55,239 nt of DNA, taken from Elusimicrobiota bacterium (GTDB lineage: Bacteria; Elusimicrobiota; Elusimicrobia; Elusimicrobiales; UBA9959). Both the position numbers and the translations under genes were made by a program. Positions 41,393 to 50,178 of this stretch are shown here, piece after piece (the stretch's first letter is position 1; every line of letters starts with the position of its first letter). The notes under the pieces are model-generated. The model was not told the origin of the DNA and did no database searches. It worked only from the letters and a program-made list of their open reading frames with translations. Where the stretch lies: the NCBI GenBank assembly GCA_016208085.1, contig JACQYT010000060.1, positions 1 to 55,239 on the forward strand, written 5' to 3'.

Positions 41393-42477
41393 TTCGTCTC
41401 TATTTCCTGTTCCACGCCTTTTATGGCCAGCAGCACGTCGTCGGGATTGGAGGCCGCCTGTATGATATCGTCAAGCTTGGCCATGCCTTCCTTGTGCAGC
41501 CTGACCAGCGACTGGTTGAAAGACTGCATGCCGTAAAACCCCCCTTTGACTATGGCCTGGTTGATGGCGTCAAGATTATTTTCGGCGATCATCTTCTTTA
41601 TGTGCGCCGTGCCGCACAGGACTTCCACGGCCGGCACGCGGCCGCCTTTTGTGCAGGGAAGCAGGCGCTGCGAGATTATGCCTTTGAGCGTTTCCGACAA
41701 TTGCATGCGCACCTGCACCTGCTGATGAGGCGGAAAAAGGTCCACTATGCGCGACAAAGTCTGCACCGCGTTGGTGGTGTGCATCGTGGCGAAAACGAGG
41801 TGGCCGGTCTCGGCCGCGGTTATGGCGGCCTGGGTGGTCTCAAGGTCGCGCATTTCGCCCACCAGGATGACATCGGGGTCCTGGCGCAGGGAGGCGCGAA
41901 GCGCGTCGACGAAGGTGGTGGTGTCGCTGCCGATCTCCCGCTGGCTGATTATGCTCTTCTTATCGGCAAAGACGAATTCAATGGGGTCCTCGATGGTGAT
42001 GATGTGGCTCTCCCATTTCTGGTTCAGGCATTCTATCATGGCGGCGAGCGTGGAGGTCTTGCCCGAGCCTGTGATGCCCGTGACGAGGATCAACCCGCGT
42101 TCGTTGAGCAGCAGTTTTTTGATGGACTCCACCGGCAGTTTAAGTTCCTCAAACGTGGGTATCTTCACCGGGATATGCCTGATAGCCACGCAGATCTTCC
42201 CTTTCTGTATAAAGACGTTGAACCGGAACCGGCCCAGTTCCGGGCCGCCCTCCACGGAAAAGTCCACCTCGTGTTTTTCGTTGAAGATTGAACTGAGACG
42301 CTTGGTCAGCAGCGGGGAGACCAGCTCCTCCACTTCTTTGGCCGTCATGGTGGACGCGTTTATCTGCGTCACGGCGCCGTTGATGCGCAGGCAGACCGAA
42401 GCGTCTCCACGGATATGCGTGTCGCTGGCTTTATTCTGCACCATCGCTTTCAGCAGCATGTTCAGGTTTATGGCCAT
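41386..42477 (-). CDS. PilT-like ATPase (second copy, PilT/PilU type)
   Basis: The 363-residue ATPase has Walker A GITGSGKTSTLAAMI, ITIEDPIEFVF, Walker B VILVGEMRDLETT and the His box GHLVFATMHTTNA. It differs enough from 20721-21797 to be a true paralogue and sits downstream of ftsZ, apart from the other pil genes. PilU or PilT2 proteins aid retraction under load in other bacteria; this role is inferred. Starts 39 bp after ftsZ. Confidence 0.92.
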   Translation of the reverse strand: MAINLNMLLKAMVQNKASDTHIRGDASVCLRINGAVTQINASTMTAKEVEELVSPLLTKRLSSIFNEKHEVDFSVEGGPELGRFRFNVFIQKGKICVAIRHIPVKIPTFEELKLPVESIKKLLLNERGLILVTGITGSGKTSTLAAMIECLNQKWESHIITIEDPIEFVFADKKSIISQREIGSDTTTFVDALRASLRQDPDVILVGEMRDLETTQAAITAAETGHLVFATMHTTNAVQTLSRIVDLFPPHQQVQVRMQLSETLKGIISQRLLPCTKGGRVPAVEVLCGTAHIKKMIAENNLDAINQAIVKGGFYGMQSFNQSLVRLHKEGMAKLDDIIQAASNPDDVLLAIKGVEQEIETKR

Positions 42478-42516
42478 AGATTCTCCAGGACAAAGAAAAG
42501 GTTTTTATCCATTTAC

Positions 42517-43668
42517 TTACTTAAGCTTTTTCATGCCGACTTTCCTCCGCAGGAAAGCGGGTTTTTCCAGATCTTCATAAGGCGCGCCACGGGACATATT
42601 CGGGGCCGCCGCGCCGTCAAATAAAATATCGTCGGGGCGCTGCCGCTTCTTGCCGCGGTGGCGTCCGAGATCAAGGGTCAGATCCGTTTTGTGGCGCATT
42701 GGAAATCCCGTGGCGATCACGGTTATTTTTAATTCATCTCCCATGGATTCGTCGTAGGCCTGGCCGTATTTTATGAAAGCGTCAGGGTTGGAGGATTTCT
42801 TTATGTACTCCATGGCCTCCTGGAGTTCCATGAGCGTAAGGTTCTTGGAACTGGTGAAACTGACCAGTATGCCCTTGGCCCCGTCTATAACGGCGTTTTC
42901 CAGCATCGGGGAATGTATGGCCTTGGAGGCGGCCTGTATGTGGCGGTCCTCGCCGGAGGCCAGGCCTATGCCGATAAGCGCCTCGCCGGATTTAGTCATT
43001 ATTTTCCTGACATCCTGGAAGTCCACGTTGATAATGCCGGCGGTGGTGATGACATCGGCGATCCCCTGTATGGCCTGCCTGAGCACGTCGTCGGCTATGC
43101 GGTAGGCTTCCGCGGCGGAAGTGTCTCTTTCCACTATCTCCCGGAGCCTGTCATTGGGTATCACAAGGAGACTGTCCACGTGTTTGCGCATTTCCTGAAT
43201 GCCCTGGTCGGCCTGCATGGCCCTGATATTGCCCTCAAATTCAAAAGGCCGGGTGACCACGCCTATGACCAGCGGCGCGCCCGCGCTTTCTTTTGCCAGT
43301 TGCGCCACCACCGGCGTTCCGCCGGTCCCGGTCCCTCCGCCCATGCCGGCCGTGACAAAAACGAGGTCAGCGTCCGCCACCGCCTCTTTTATAAGGTCCG
43401 AGGACTCAAGCGCGGCCTGGCGTCCCCTTGCCGGGTCCCCGCCGACGCCGAGGCCTTTGGTAAGGTCTTCCCCTATCTGTATGCGGTTGGAAGCTTTATT
43501 CCTGCGCAGGTCCTGCGCGTCGGTGTTGAGGGCGACAAAATCCACAAGACGGATATCGGCCTCTACCATGCGGTTGACGGCGTTCCCGCCGCCGCCGCCG
43601 ACGCCTATGACCTTGATCCTGGCTTCCCTATCCTGAAAATCCCCGTTGTACCGTATTCTTGTTTCCAT
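42517..43668 (-). CDS. ftsZ: Cell division protein FtsZ
   Basis: The tubulin-like GTPase forms the division ring. KVIGVGGGGGNAVNRM, the signature GGGTGTG, and the N-terminal GTP-binding and C-terminal activation domains are present. The C-terminal peptide DLEKPAFLRR binds FtsA. ATG 43668 (METRIRY) is preferred over an in-frame codon three residues upstream. It is the last of ftsQ-ftsA-ftsZ. Confidence 0.97.
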   Translation of the reverse strand: METRIRYNGDFQDREARIKVIGVGGGGGNAVNRMVEADIRLVDFVALNTDAQDLRRNKASNRIQIGEDLTKGLGVGGDPARGRQAALESSDLIKEAVADADLVFVTAGMGGGTGTGGTPVVAQLAKESAGAPLVIGVVTRPFEFEGNIRAMQADQGIQEMRKHVDSLLVIPNDRLREIVERDTSAAEAYRIADDVLRQAIQGIADVITTAGIINVDFQDVRKIMTKSGEALIGIGLASGEDRHIQAASKAIHSPMLENAVIDGAKGILVSFTSSKNLTLMELQEAMEYIKKSSNPDAFIKYGQAYDESMGDELKITVIATGFPMRHKTDLTLDLGRHRGKKRQRPDDILFDGAAAPNMSRGAPYEDLEKPAFLRRKVGMKKLK

Positions 43669-43673
43669 TTGCC

Positions 43674-43780
43674 TCAAGGTTACCCCGCCCTGTAGCGGGC
43701 GATGCGAATCGCCCTTCAGACGGATTTACATCCGCCGCTACAGCGGGGTATGGTAAAAATTTTTGCCGCAAAAATTTTTA
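43674..43780 (+). repeat. Structured repeat 3' part with a nested GTAG repeat (copy g)
   Basis: AAGGTTACCCCGCCC and GCGGGGTATGG, the arms of hairpin 4, are separated by a complete GTAG double hairpin (43692-43741). The AAAAATTTTTGCCGC tail ends at the ftsA stop. It lies between ftsZ and ftsA. Confidence 0.75.
43692..43741. repeat. GTAG double-hairpin nested in a structured repeat
   Basis: GGGCGATGCGAATCGCCC and CGGATTTACATCCG hairpins are closed by GTAGCGG/CCGCTAC. It is close in sequence to the inverted copy at 24191. Confidence 0.75.
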
Positions 43781-45010
43781 AAACAGATCCTTTATCCAGC
43801 GCCACCATAAAGCCGGAATAAAGGGCGGCCGCCTGAGCGGCGCCGGTTCGTTAGGCCAGGACTTCAGGAAAGGATAGCATACAAGACCGACGGCCGAAGT
43901 ATAAGTCTGGCTGAGATATTCTTCCGGGCATTCCATAGCCTCGGGTCTGGCGAACCCGATGCGGGACTGTTTTAATTCAAGAAGCTGCTCCGAGGCTTCG
44001 CTCATGCCTTTTAAAAGAGACGCGCCCCCGGTGAGGATGGCTCCCCCGGGCAGATCGGCGAAATTGGAATTCTGGACCTCCGTGTTTATCTTCTCGAACA
44101 GCTCTTCGGTCCTCGGCTGGATATAATCCAGCAGGTCGCGGGCCTTGATCTCTTTCCTAGTTCTGGAATCGAGGCCGGTGATGGTGATGACCCGGTCTTC
44201 TTCCACCAGGCTTGAAAGCACCGCGCCGTACTTTTCCTTGATCTCCTGGGCGGTGGCGATGGAAGCGCTCAGTCCGTAGGCGATATCGCGGGTGACATGG
44301 TCGCCGCCTACGCTTATTTCCTTGGAAAATTGGAGGCTCCCTTCGTAATAGATGCCTATTGAGACGGTCTGCCCGCCGAGATCTATCAAAAGGCAGCCGA
44401 GATCTTTTTCCTCCGGCGACACCACCAGTTCCCCTATGGCAAGCAGATGATAGATGGTGTCCACGACCCTGAAACCCGCCTGGGAAACGCATTTCATCAG
44501 ATTGTTTATATGGGAGTTCTGCGCCGTGACGATATGCACGCCCACCTCTAAAAGCGAGCCCTCCATGCCCACGGGATTGGGCACTCCGCGCTGGCGGTCC
44601 AGAGAAAAACCCTGTGGTATCACATGGAGGATATCCCTGTCGGAAGGCATAGGGATGGCCTTGGCGTTCTCTATGACATTGGAAACGTCTTCAGCGGTGA
44701 TCTCTTTGTCGGCGCGGGCGATATTATAAGCGCCGCGGTTGTTAAAGGTCTGTATATGTCCGCCGCGCACGCCCAGGTAAACTTCCCCGACTATTTCTTT
44801 GGCTTTTTCTTCGGCCGCCTCCATAGCGTTGGAGATAGCGCGCTTGGTCTCGTCAATGTTGACCACCACGCCGCCCTTAAGCCCCTTGCAGGGAACGGAA
44901 GCGCCTGAAAGTATCTTTATTTTTTCCGAATCCGCGTCGTGTTCGGCTAAGACACAGGTGACCCGGCCCGACCCCATATCAAGGCCGGCTATTATATCCG
45001 ATTTTGCCAT
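43778..45010 (-). CDS. ftsA: Cell division protein FtsA
   Basis: The 410-residue actin-like ATPase tethers FtsZ to the membrane. DIIAGLDMGSGRVTCVLAE starts the phosphate-binding fold, followed by the 1C domain, LLIDLGGQTVSIGIYYEGSL and GGAILTGGASLLKG. The C-terminus ends WRWIKDLF, the amphipathic membrane-binding helix. It lies between ftsQ and ftsZ. The stop is next to structured repeat copy g. Confidence 0.96.
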   Translation of the reverse strand: MAKSDIIAGLDMGSGRVTCVLAEHDADSEKIKILSGASVPCKGLKGGVVVNIDETKRAISNAMEAAEEKAKEIVGEVYLGVRGGHIQTFNNRGAYNIARADKEITAEDVSNVIENAKAIPMPSDRDILHVIPQGFSLDRQRGVPNPVGMEGSLLEVGVHIVTAQNSHINNLMKCVSQAGFRVVDTIYHLLAIGELVVSPEEKDLGCLLIDLGGQTVSIGIYYEGSLQFSKEISVGGDHVTRDIAYGLSASIATAQEIKEKYGAVLSSLVEEDRVITITGLDSRTRKEIKARDLLDYIQPRTEELFEKINTEVQNSNFADLPGGAILTGGASLLKGMSEASEQLLELKQSRIGFARPEAMECPEEYLSQTYTSAVGLVCYPFLKSWPNEPAPLRRPPFIPALWWRWIKDLF

Positions 45011-45037
45011 ATAGTGCAGGAGTTACTACTATTCTAC

Positions 45038-45880
45038 TTAAATATCGGCGGCTTTAGAAACAAAAACTTTTCCATCCCTGAAATATCTGAAATCCACCTT
45101 TAACGGGCCCTTTATCTTTTGCGCCGCGTCTTTAAGGACCTCGTTCAATTTTGCTATCTTGGACCGCGTAAATTCAAATTCTCCCCAGAAAATCTCGGCG
45201 CTGTTTTCAAGCGTCACAAGGCAGCCGCCTTCAGACCTTCGGTACCGCAGGCTGACGGGCCGGGAGGAGAATTCGTCCTTCAGGCCTTTTATCTCTTTTA
45301 AAAAACCGGCCAGCGCGGCCAGGCTCTCGCCTGGTCCGGCGTAGACAGCAGTTTCAAAAGCGTCCGCCGGCGCGGGGCCGTAAGTTTCTTTGAGGAGCCG
45401 GCCGTTCTCGGCCAGATAAAACTCCTCCCCCCCTTCGCCGCGGGGGTGGACAAGGCGGACTTTCGCCACGACGGATTCCGGGTAGGCCAGGACCGTCACG
45501 CGGCCTCCGATAAGGCTCCGCCTGACCTCCACACGGCTTAACGCGGGATAGCGCGCGCGCAAAGCCAGCTCCAGGTTTTTCGCGTCCGCCGGAGAAAAAC
45601 GACGGCCTATTCCGGATTTAAGCAGGTCTGAGATCCCGCCCGAGACGAGAGCCGAAGGACTTTTGACGTCCAGAACCTTCATCTTGAAGGCGAATGTTTC
45701 CCCCGGATGGGAGGCCGCGACAAAACTCCGCGCCCTGAATCCCCCGTAAGCTATAAGCGCGATGAAAACAACCGCCGCAAAACCGGCGCCGGTTTTTTTT
45801 GCGATCCGGTTGCGCACTTTCAACCGCAGCCTGACCCTGTGTTTTTTGGCCGAGCGCATGACAGCTATATTATAATCCAT
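45038..45880 (-). CDS. ftsQ: Cell division protein FtsQ
   Basis: The 280-residue bitopic protein has a basic N-terminus, one membrane segment (GAGFAAVVFIALIAYGG), a POTRA domain (KVLDVKSPSALV...) and the beta domain. It links the early and late divisome in the periplasm. Position before ftsA supports the call. ATG 45880 and ATG 45859 are both possible; a minus-strand TATAAT at 45874-45869 would favour 45859 and a very short leader. Confidence 0.85.
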   Translation of the reverse strand: MDYNIAVMRSAKKHRVRLRLKVRNRIAKKTGAGFAAVVFIALIAYGGFRARSFVAASHPGETFAFKMKVLDVKSPSALVSGGISDLLKSGIGRRFSPADAKNLELALRARYPALSRVEVRRSLIGGRVTVLAYPESVVAKVRLVHPRGEGGEEFYLAENGRLLKETYGPAPADAFETAVYAGPGESLAALAGFLKEIKGLKDEFSSRPVSLRYRRSEGGCLVTLENSAEIFWGEFEFTRSKIAKLNEVLKDAAQKIKGPLKVDFRYFRDGKVFVSKAADI

Positions 45881-45892
45881 AAACGCGGAGTT

Positions 45893-45920
45893 TTGAAACG
45901 TTTTTTTATTTTAGTATAAT
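45893..45920 (+). promoter_or_regulatory. tRNA-Lys promoter
   Basis: TTGAAA and TATAAT are 16 bp apart, with TATAAT ending 15 bp before the tRNA. The spacing and sequence fit a strong sigma-70 type promoter. Confidence 0.75.
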
Positions 45921-45935
45921 TTGTCCGTCTTATCC

Positions 45936-46007
45936 GCGCCCGTAGCTCAGGGGTAGAGCATCCGCCTTTTAAGCGGGTGGCCGCGCGTTCGAATCGCGCC
46001 GGGCGCA
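45936..46007 (+). tRNA. tRNA-Lys (anticodon TTT)
   Basis: The acceptor stem GCGCCCG/CGGGCGC, the anticodon stem TCCGC/GCGGG with loop CTTTTAA, and the T stem GCGCG/CGCGC with TTCGAAT are all present. The loop gives anticodon TTT. The CCA end is not encoded. Confidence 0.97.
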
Positions 46008-46031
46008 TCCTTCCTCTCCGCTTTAACAATT

Positions 46032-47801
46032 GTGAAAATCACTAAAGACAATTTCCATAAGATCGCGGGCTTTGCCGGCCTTGCAATGGCCGCTTCGGCC
46101 TTTTTTCTGCCTCTTCAAAACCCCGATCTGTTCTGGTACTTCTCGGCGGCCCGTTACATGCTGACGCACGGGTGGGCGCCGCAAACGGATTTTCTTTCCT
46201 GGACCATGCAGGGGCGGGAATGGATAGACTTTGAATGGCTTTCGCAGCTGATATTTTACCTGCTCTATAAACTGGGCGGTTTCAGGCTTTTGGCGGTGTT
46301 CAAAGGGACCATCCTGCTGGCGGCCGTTTTTGCGATATGGCAGACGGCCGCTTTGCACGGGCGCCGGCGCCCGGCGTGGCTTTATCTGCCGTTCCTTGCG
46401 GCCGGAATGCTGCCTGGCGGCGATATCAGGGCGGAGAACTTTTCCCTGCTTTTTTTTGCGCTGGTAATTTACCGCCTTGAACGTTCCCGCCTGGAAGACG
46501 CCGGTTACCCCTCACCCGGAAAATACCTTGCCGCTGCCGGTTTTTTCGCGCTATGGACCAATCTGCACGCCGGCTATCTCTACGGCCTTTTGCTCGTTTT
46601 TATCTACTTCGCAGGAGGCCTGGCCGAAGAGGCGCTGCATTTCATGCGCGACCGAAGCTCCGTGTTCAAGCCGGGGCGCAGCGTTATATACCTTAAATAT
46701 TTCGCTTCGGGCCTTGCCGCGTCGCTTATAAACCCGTACGGCTGGAAAATATATAAAGTCATCGTCGCTCATCAAAGATCCGCCGCTGCGATGCAGGAGT
46801 ATATACAGGAATGGAGATCTTTTGACGTGACCAGCGCGTCTCAGGCGCCCTACACGGTAATGCTTATCGGCGCTTGCGGACTGCTGCTCTGGCGGTTTTT
46901 TCCGTCGGCGGAGGCGGGCAGACGGACGGTCTGCGCGCATGTTATTGCCATTCTCTTATTCGCATACAGCGCGTCGCTTCATTGCCGCTTTATCCCGTTC
47001 TTCATGCTGGCCGCGCTGCCGTATTCGCTGGCCATGCTGCCCCGGAACGCGGCGCAGGGAATAAAAAAATACGCGCTTTTGGCGCTTCAGCTGTTGGCGT
47101 TATCCGCGCTGATCCGGCATTACGGGCAGATCTGGCCGGATTACACCGGCAGGGCCGCCGCCTTCCCCGCCTATTCCGAGGGACTTTCGGATTTTTTAAA
47201 ACTGCACAAAAACCGCCTCTCCGAACTCGGGTTTTACAATTACTGGGGGTGGGGCGGGTTCCTTGGATATAAGCTTTATCCGGATTACAAGGTGTTCCTG
47301 GACGGCAGATATATTTTCCACGACAAACTCAAGGAGACGCAATCCGCCCTCAGTCCGGAGAAATGGAAAGCGCTGATGGATAAATACCGTGTCGAGCTTG
47401 CGGTTATTTCGGCGGGCGGCAACGAACTCCCTCTGAAAGGGCGTATCGGAGACGGCCGCGAGTTGGTTCTGTGGCGCCCGGCCTATTTGGCCCGTATGCC
47501 TGAAAAAGACTGGGCGCTAATCTATTGGGACCGGCGCGCGCTGGCGCTTGTGCGCCGCGACGCCGTAAACGCCGCCTGGCTTAAAAGCGTTGAGTATAAA
47601 TATTTGCGCGCCGGCGACTACCGGAATATGATCATTCCGGCGCTGAAGGGGCGCATTAAGTTTTCCGGCCTGGAAACCGAGGTCCGGAGATTTTTAAGGA
47701 ATGATAATGCCGCCTGTGGCGCAAGCGCCGGCGCAGAGGTGCGCGGCTTTATAAACGCCTTAAAGGGCCTTTGCGCGGATAAGAACGCGAAATGCAGATA
47801 A
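46032..47801 (+). CDS. Polytopic membrane protein, probably GT-C-type glycosyltransferase
   Basis: The 589-residue protein has about 10-11 hydrophobic segments in the first 400 residues and a soluble C-terminal domain. The first outside loop has DLFWYFSAARYMLTHGWAP followed by DFEWLSQLIFYLLYKLGGF, a pattern of GT-C-like proteins with an acidic residue at the start of the loop. The C-terminal part (YNYWGWGGFLGYKLYPDYKVFLDGRYIF) resembles that of uncharacterised relatives. The start is GTG 46032, with no clear ribosome binding site. It probably acts on polyprenyl-linked sugars at the inner membrane; the call is not certain. Confidence 0.65.
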   Translation: MKITKDNFHKIAGFAGLAMAASAFFLPLQNPDLFWYFSAARYMLTHGWAPQTDFLSWTMQGREWIDFEWLSQLIFYLLYKLGGFRLLAVFKGTILLAAVFAIWQTAALHGRRRPAWLYLPFLAAGMLPGGDIRAENFSLLFFALVIYRLERSRLEDAGYPSPGKYLAAAGFFALWTNLHAGYLYGLLLVFIYFAGGLAEEALHFMRDRSSVFKPGRSVIYLKYFASGLAASLINPYGWKIYKVIVAHQRSAAAMQEYIQEWRSFDVTSASQAPYTVMLIGACGLLLWRFFPSAEAGRRTVCAHVIAILLFAYSASLHCRFIPFFMLAALPYSLAMLPRNAAQGIKKYALLALQLLALSALIRHYGQIWPDYTGRAAAFPAYSEGLSDFLKLHKNRLSELGFYNYWGWGGFLGYKLYPDYKVFLDGRYIFHDKLKETQSALSPEKWKALMDKYRVELAVISAGGNELPLKGRIGDGRELVLWRPAYLARMPEKDWALIYWDRRALALVRRDAVNAAWLKSVEYKYLRAGDYRNMIIPALKGRIKFSGLETEVRRFLRNDNAACGASAGAEVRGFINALKGLCADKNAKCR

Positions 47802-47870
47802 TTACATATTTTTTGTATAATATGGCCGTGATATTTTGCGCCCGCAGTTTAGGAGCGGCCACCCCTTTCC

Positions 47871-49280
47871 ATGAGCATACGCAACAAACTCCTCCTTTTC
47901 ATGCTCACGCTTCTGGCGGCGGTTGCGGCGGTGCTGACCCTGCTTTTCTTTTACAATGAACGCTCCGCGATCGCCTCAAATAACCAGAGAAAAAATTTCC
48001 AGATCCTTCTGGCGATGTCCGAGGTGTGCCGGGAGATCCACGACACCCCCGGCAAATCTTCCGCTTACAGGTATTTCAAGGCGTTCCTGAAAACGCCGGA
48101 AATAATAAAAGTCTCTTGCAGCGACCGCCGCGGCCGGACTTTTATGGAAGACCGTTATTATAACCCGTATCCGCATCCGTTTTCCAACCTTTTTAAAACT
48201 TTTCCCCCTCCCCAGACAGGCGTATGGGAAACCAAAAACGACAACGGCGTGGAAATACTCCAGGCCTCCCTCAAGGCAAGAAGCGTGAAAGGAGGCGCTA
48301 TCACCGCGCATGTGGACTTTTCCACCCAGCTTATCTCCCAGGAAATGGATTCCTCCCTGCGCCAGACGTCGGCAAGATTCTTTATAATACTTTCGCTCGC
48401 GTTCGCGGCAGGCTGCATCGGGATACTGATAATCACGAGGGTTGTGGTCAAGCCGATACAGCTCATGGCCGAGGCGGCCCGCATGATAGGCTCCGGCCGG
48501 CTGGGCCACAGGATACCGGCGGCGGGCGGGGATGAAATGGGGATGCTCGCGTCCGAATTCAACGAGATGGCGGACAAACTCAAAGAACTTGACGAGATGA
48601 AAAAGGATTTTGTATCAAGCATAACGCACGATCTGCGCTCGCCCGTAACAGGCATAGAATTATGCGCCGATCTGATAAAGGAGCTCGCCGAAAAACATGA
48701 ATACAACAAAATCCCCGAACAGCTGTTCTCCATAAACGAACATTCGCAGCGCCTGAACCGTTTTATAGATTCCCTGCTTGAAATTTCAAAAATAGAATCC
48801 GGAAAAACGACGCTGGACATAAAGGCCGTGAACCTTGAAGAGCTCTCCGACAGGGCAGTGCGCGCCCTTAAACCGTACGCCGGCCAGAAGGGCATAAAAA
48901 TGGAACTCGTAGTCGGGCAAACTATCTCGGATACACGCGGGGATCCCGACCGGCTTTACCAGGTGCTGGCCAACATTATAGGCAACGCGGTCAAATTCAC
49001 AAATTCGGGTTCGGTCGGCGTCTACATAACTACGGCGCCCGGCTGGCAGCAGATCAGGGTGTGCGACACGGGTATAGGCATACCCGAGCATGAGATCAAA
49101 AATCTTTTCAGTAAATTCTACAGGATAAACTCGGACTCGCGGGGCTATCCTTCTTCCAGACAGGGCACGGGACTGGGGCTGTTCATCGCGAAATTTATTA
49201 TTGAACAGCACGGCGGCAGGATAGAAGCAAAGAGCAGTCCGGGGAAAGGAAGCGAATTCACGATATTTTTTCCGACATGA
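47871..49280 (+). CDS. Membrane sensor histidine kinase
   Basis: The 469-residue kinase has two membrane segments (about 8-28 and 168-190) enclosing a periplasmic sensor of about 140 residues. A HAMP domain, HisKA with ITHDLRSPVTGIELCADLI (His is the phosphorylation site), and HATPase_c with NIIGNAVKFTN, DTGIGIP and GTGLGLFIAK follow. The TGA overlaps the ATG of the response regulator gene (ATGA), so they work as a pair. A TATAAT at 47816-47821 may be its promoter. The pilin gene lies next downstream of the pair, a possible target. Confidence 0.95.
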   Translation: MSIRNKLLLFMLTLLAAVAAVLTLLFFYNERSAIASNNQRKNFQILLAMSEVCREIHDTPGKSSAYRYFKAFLKTPEIIKVSCSDRRGRTFMEDRYYNPYPHPFSNLFKTFPPPQTGVWETKNDNGVEILQASLKARSVKGGAITAHVDFSTQLISQEMDSSLRQTSARFFIILSLAFAAGCIGILIITRVVVKPIQLMAEAARMIGSGRLGHRIPAAGGDEMGMLASEFNEMADKLKELDEMKKDFVSSITHDLRSPVTGIELCADLIKELAEKHEYNKIPEQLFSINEHSQRLNRFIDSLLEISKIESGKTTLDIKAVNLEELSDRAVRALKPYAGQKGIKMELVVGQTISDTRGDPDRLYQVLANIIGNAVKFTNSGSVGVYITTAPGWQQIRVCDTGIGIPEHEIKNLFSKFYRINSDSRGYPSSRQGTGLGLFIAKFIIEQHGGRIEAKSSPGKGSEFTIFFPT

Positions 49281-49975
49281 AACACACCATACTTGTCATA
49301 GACGACGAACCCGGCCTCCTGAAATCGGTCAGGGAGCGGCTGGAGCTGGAAAATTTCAACGTGCTCACCTGCGCCACGGCGGAGCAGGCTGCCGGCACGC
49401 TGGCGAGATTTACTCCGGACCTGATGGTGGTGGATTTGAGACTTCCTGGAATGAGCGGCCTGGATTTCTGCAGGCAGGTCCGCTCCACCGAACACCCCTC
49501 AAGACTTGTGCCGATAATATTTCTTACGACGGACAGAAGCGAACTGCATAAAGTGCTGGGGCTTGAACTTGGAGGCGACGATTACATGACAAAGCCTTTC
49601 AGTCCCGCCGAATTCGTGGCGAGGGTAAAAGCGCTGATACGGAGAAGCGTTTCGGCCCAATCGCACGATGAGATTGAAGAAACGCTCGTTTCAGGGGAGC
49701 TTGGCATAAACTACGCCAGGCACGAGGCGAAAATATCGGACCGGATCCTGAAACTGTCTCCCAAAGAATTTGAAATTCTTTACTTGCTGGTCAAAAAACG
49801 GGGCAGGGTAATGACCCGGCAGTTTCTTATGGAAAGAATCTGGGGCAGGCCGTACTTCAATACCAGCCGCGTCATAGACACGCATATAAAAAACCTCAGA
49901 AAAAATCTGGGGAAAATGCAGGAATGCGTCATAACAGTGGAAAGTCTCGGTTATAAATGGGAAGACCCTGAATAA
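49277..49975 (+). CDS. OmpR-family response regulator
   Basis: The 232-residue protein has an N-terminal receiver domain (VIDDEPGLL, phospho-Asp in MVVDLRLPGMSG, Thr in IFLTT, Lys in MTKPF) and a winged-helix DNA-binding domain (SPKEFEILYLLVKKRGRVMTR, VIDTHIKNLRKNLG). Members bind tandem direct repeats about 10-11 bp apart. Such repeats (CTCAC at 50087, 50098, 50109) precede the pilin gene directly downstream. It is cotranscribed with the kinase. Confidence 0.96.
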   Translation: MKHTILVIDDEPGLLKSVRERLELENFNVLTCATAEQAAGTLARFTPDLMVVDLRLPGMSGLDFCRQVRSTEHPSRLVPIIFLTTDRSELHKVLGLELGGDDYMTKPFSPAEFVARVKALIRRSVSAQSHDEIEETLVSGELGINYARHEAKISDRILKLSPKEFEILYLLVKKRGRVMTRQFLMERIWGRPYFNTSRVIDTHIKNLRKNLGKMQECVITVESLGYKWEDPE

Positions 49976-49978
49976 GGG

Positions 49979-50078
49979 CGTAAGGCTGAGGGCTGAAGAC
50001 TGGAAGGGAAAAACGGCGGTACAAGCTGAAATCTTAAATCTTTAGCCTTAAGCCTTAAGCCTTAAGCCCTCAGCCTGT
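49979..50078. repeat. Two-armed 7-bp repeat array before the pilin operator
   Basis: The left arm is GGCTGAG/GGCTGAA units, and the right arm AGCCTTA units with AGCCCTC. It fills the gap between the regulator stop and the pilin upstream region. Confidence 0.7.
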
Positions 50079-50086
50079 TTAAAAAC

Positions 50087-50141
50087 CTCACACAAAACTC
50101 ACATAGAACTCACGCAAATAAGCGGGTTTATGTGTTATACT
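50087..50141 (+). promoter_or_regulatory. Pilin promoter with three 11-bp-spaced direct repeats
   Basis: CTCAC recurs at 50087, 50098 and 50109, each followed by A/G-rich bases, one helical turn apart. TATACT at 50136-50141 is a good -10, but no -35 consensus exists at 50113-50118, where the third repeat ends. This is the layout of PhoB-type activated promoters. Confidence 0.55.
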
Positions 50142-50178
50142 TGAATAAGAGAAACGCACAGTAGGGTCAGGAGGGGTT

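Noticed and set aside
46551-46940. Minus-strand frame within the GT-C-like gene
   Set aside because: It is antisense to a coherent polytopic membrane protein and has no start signal.
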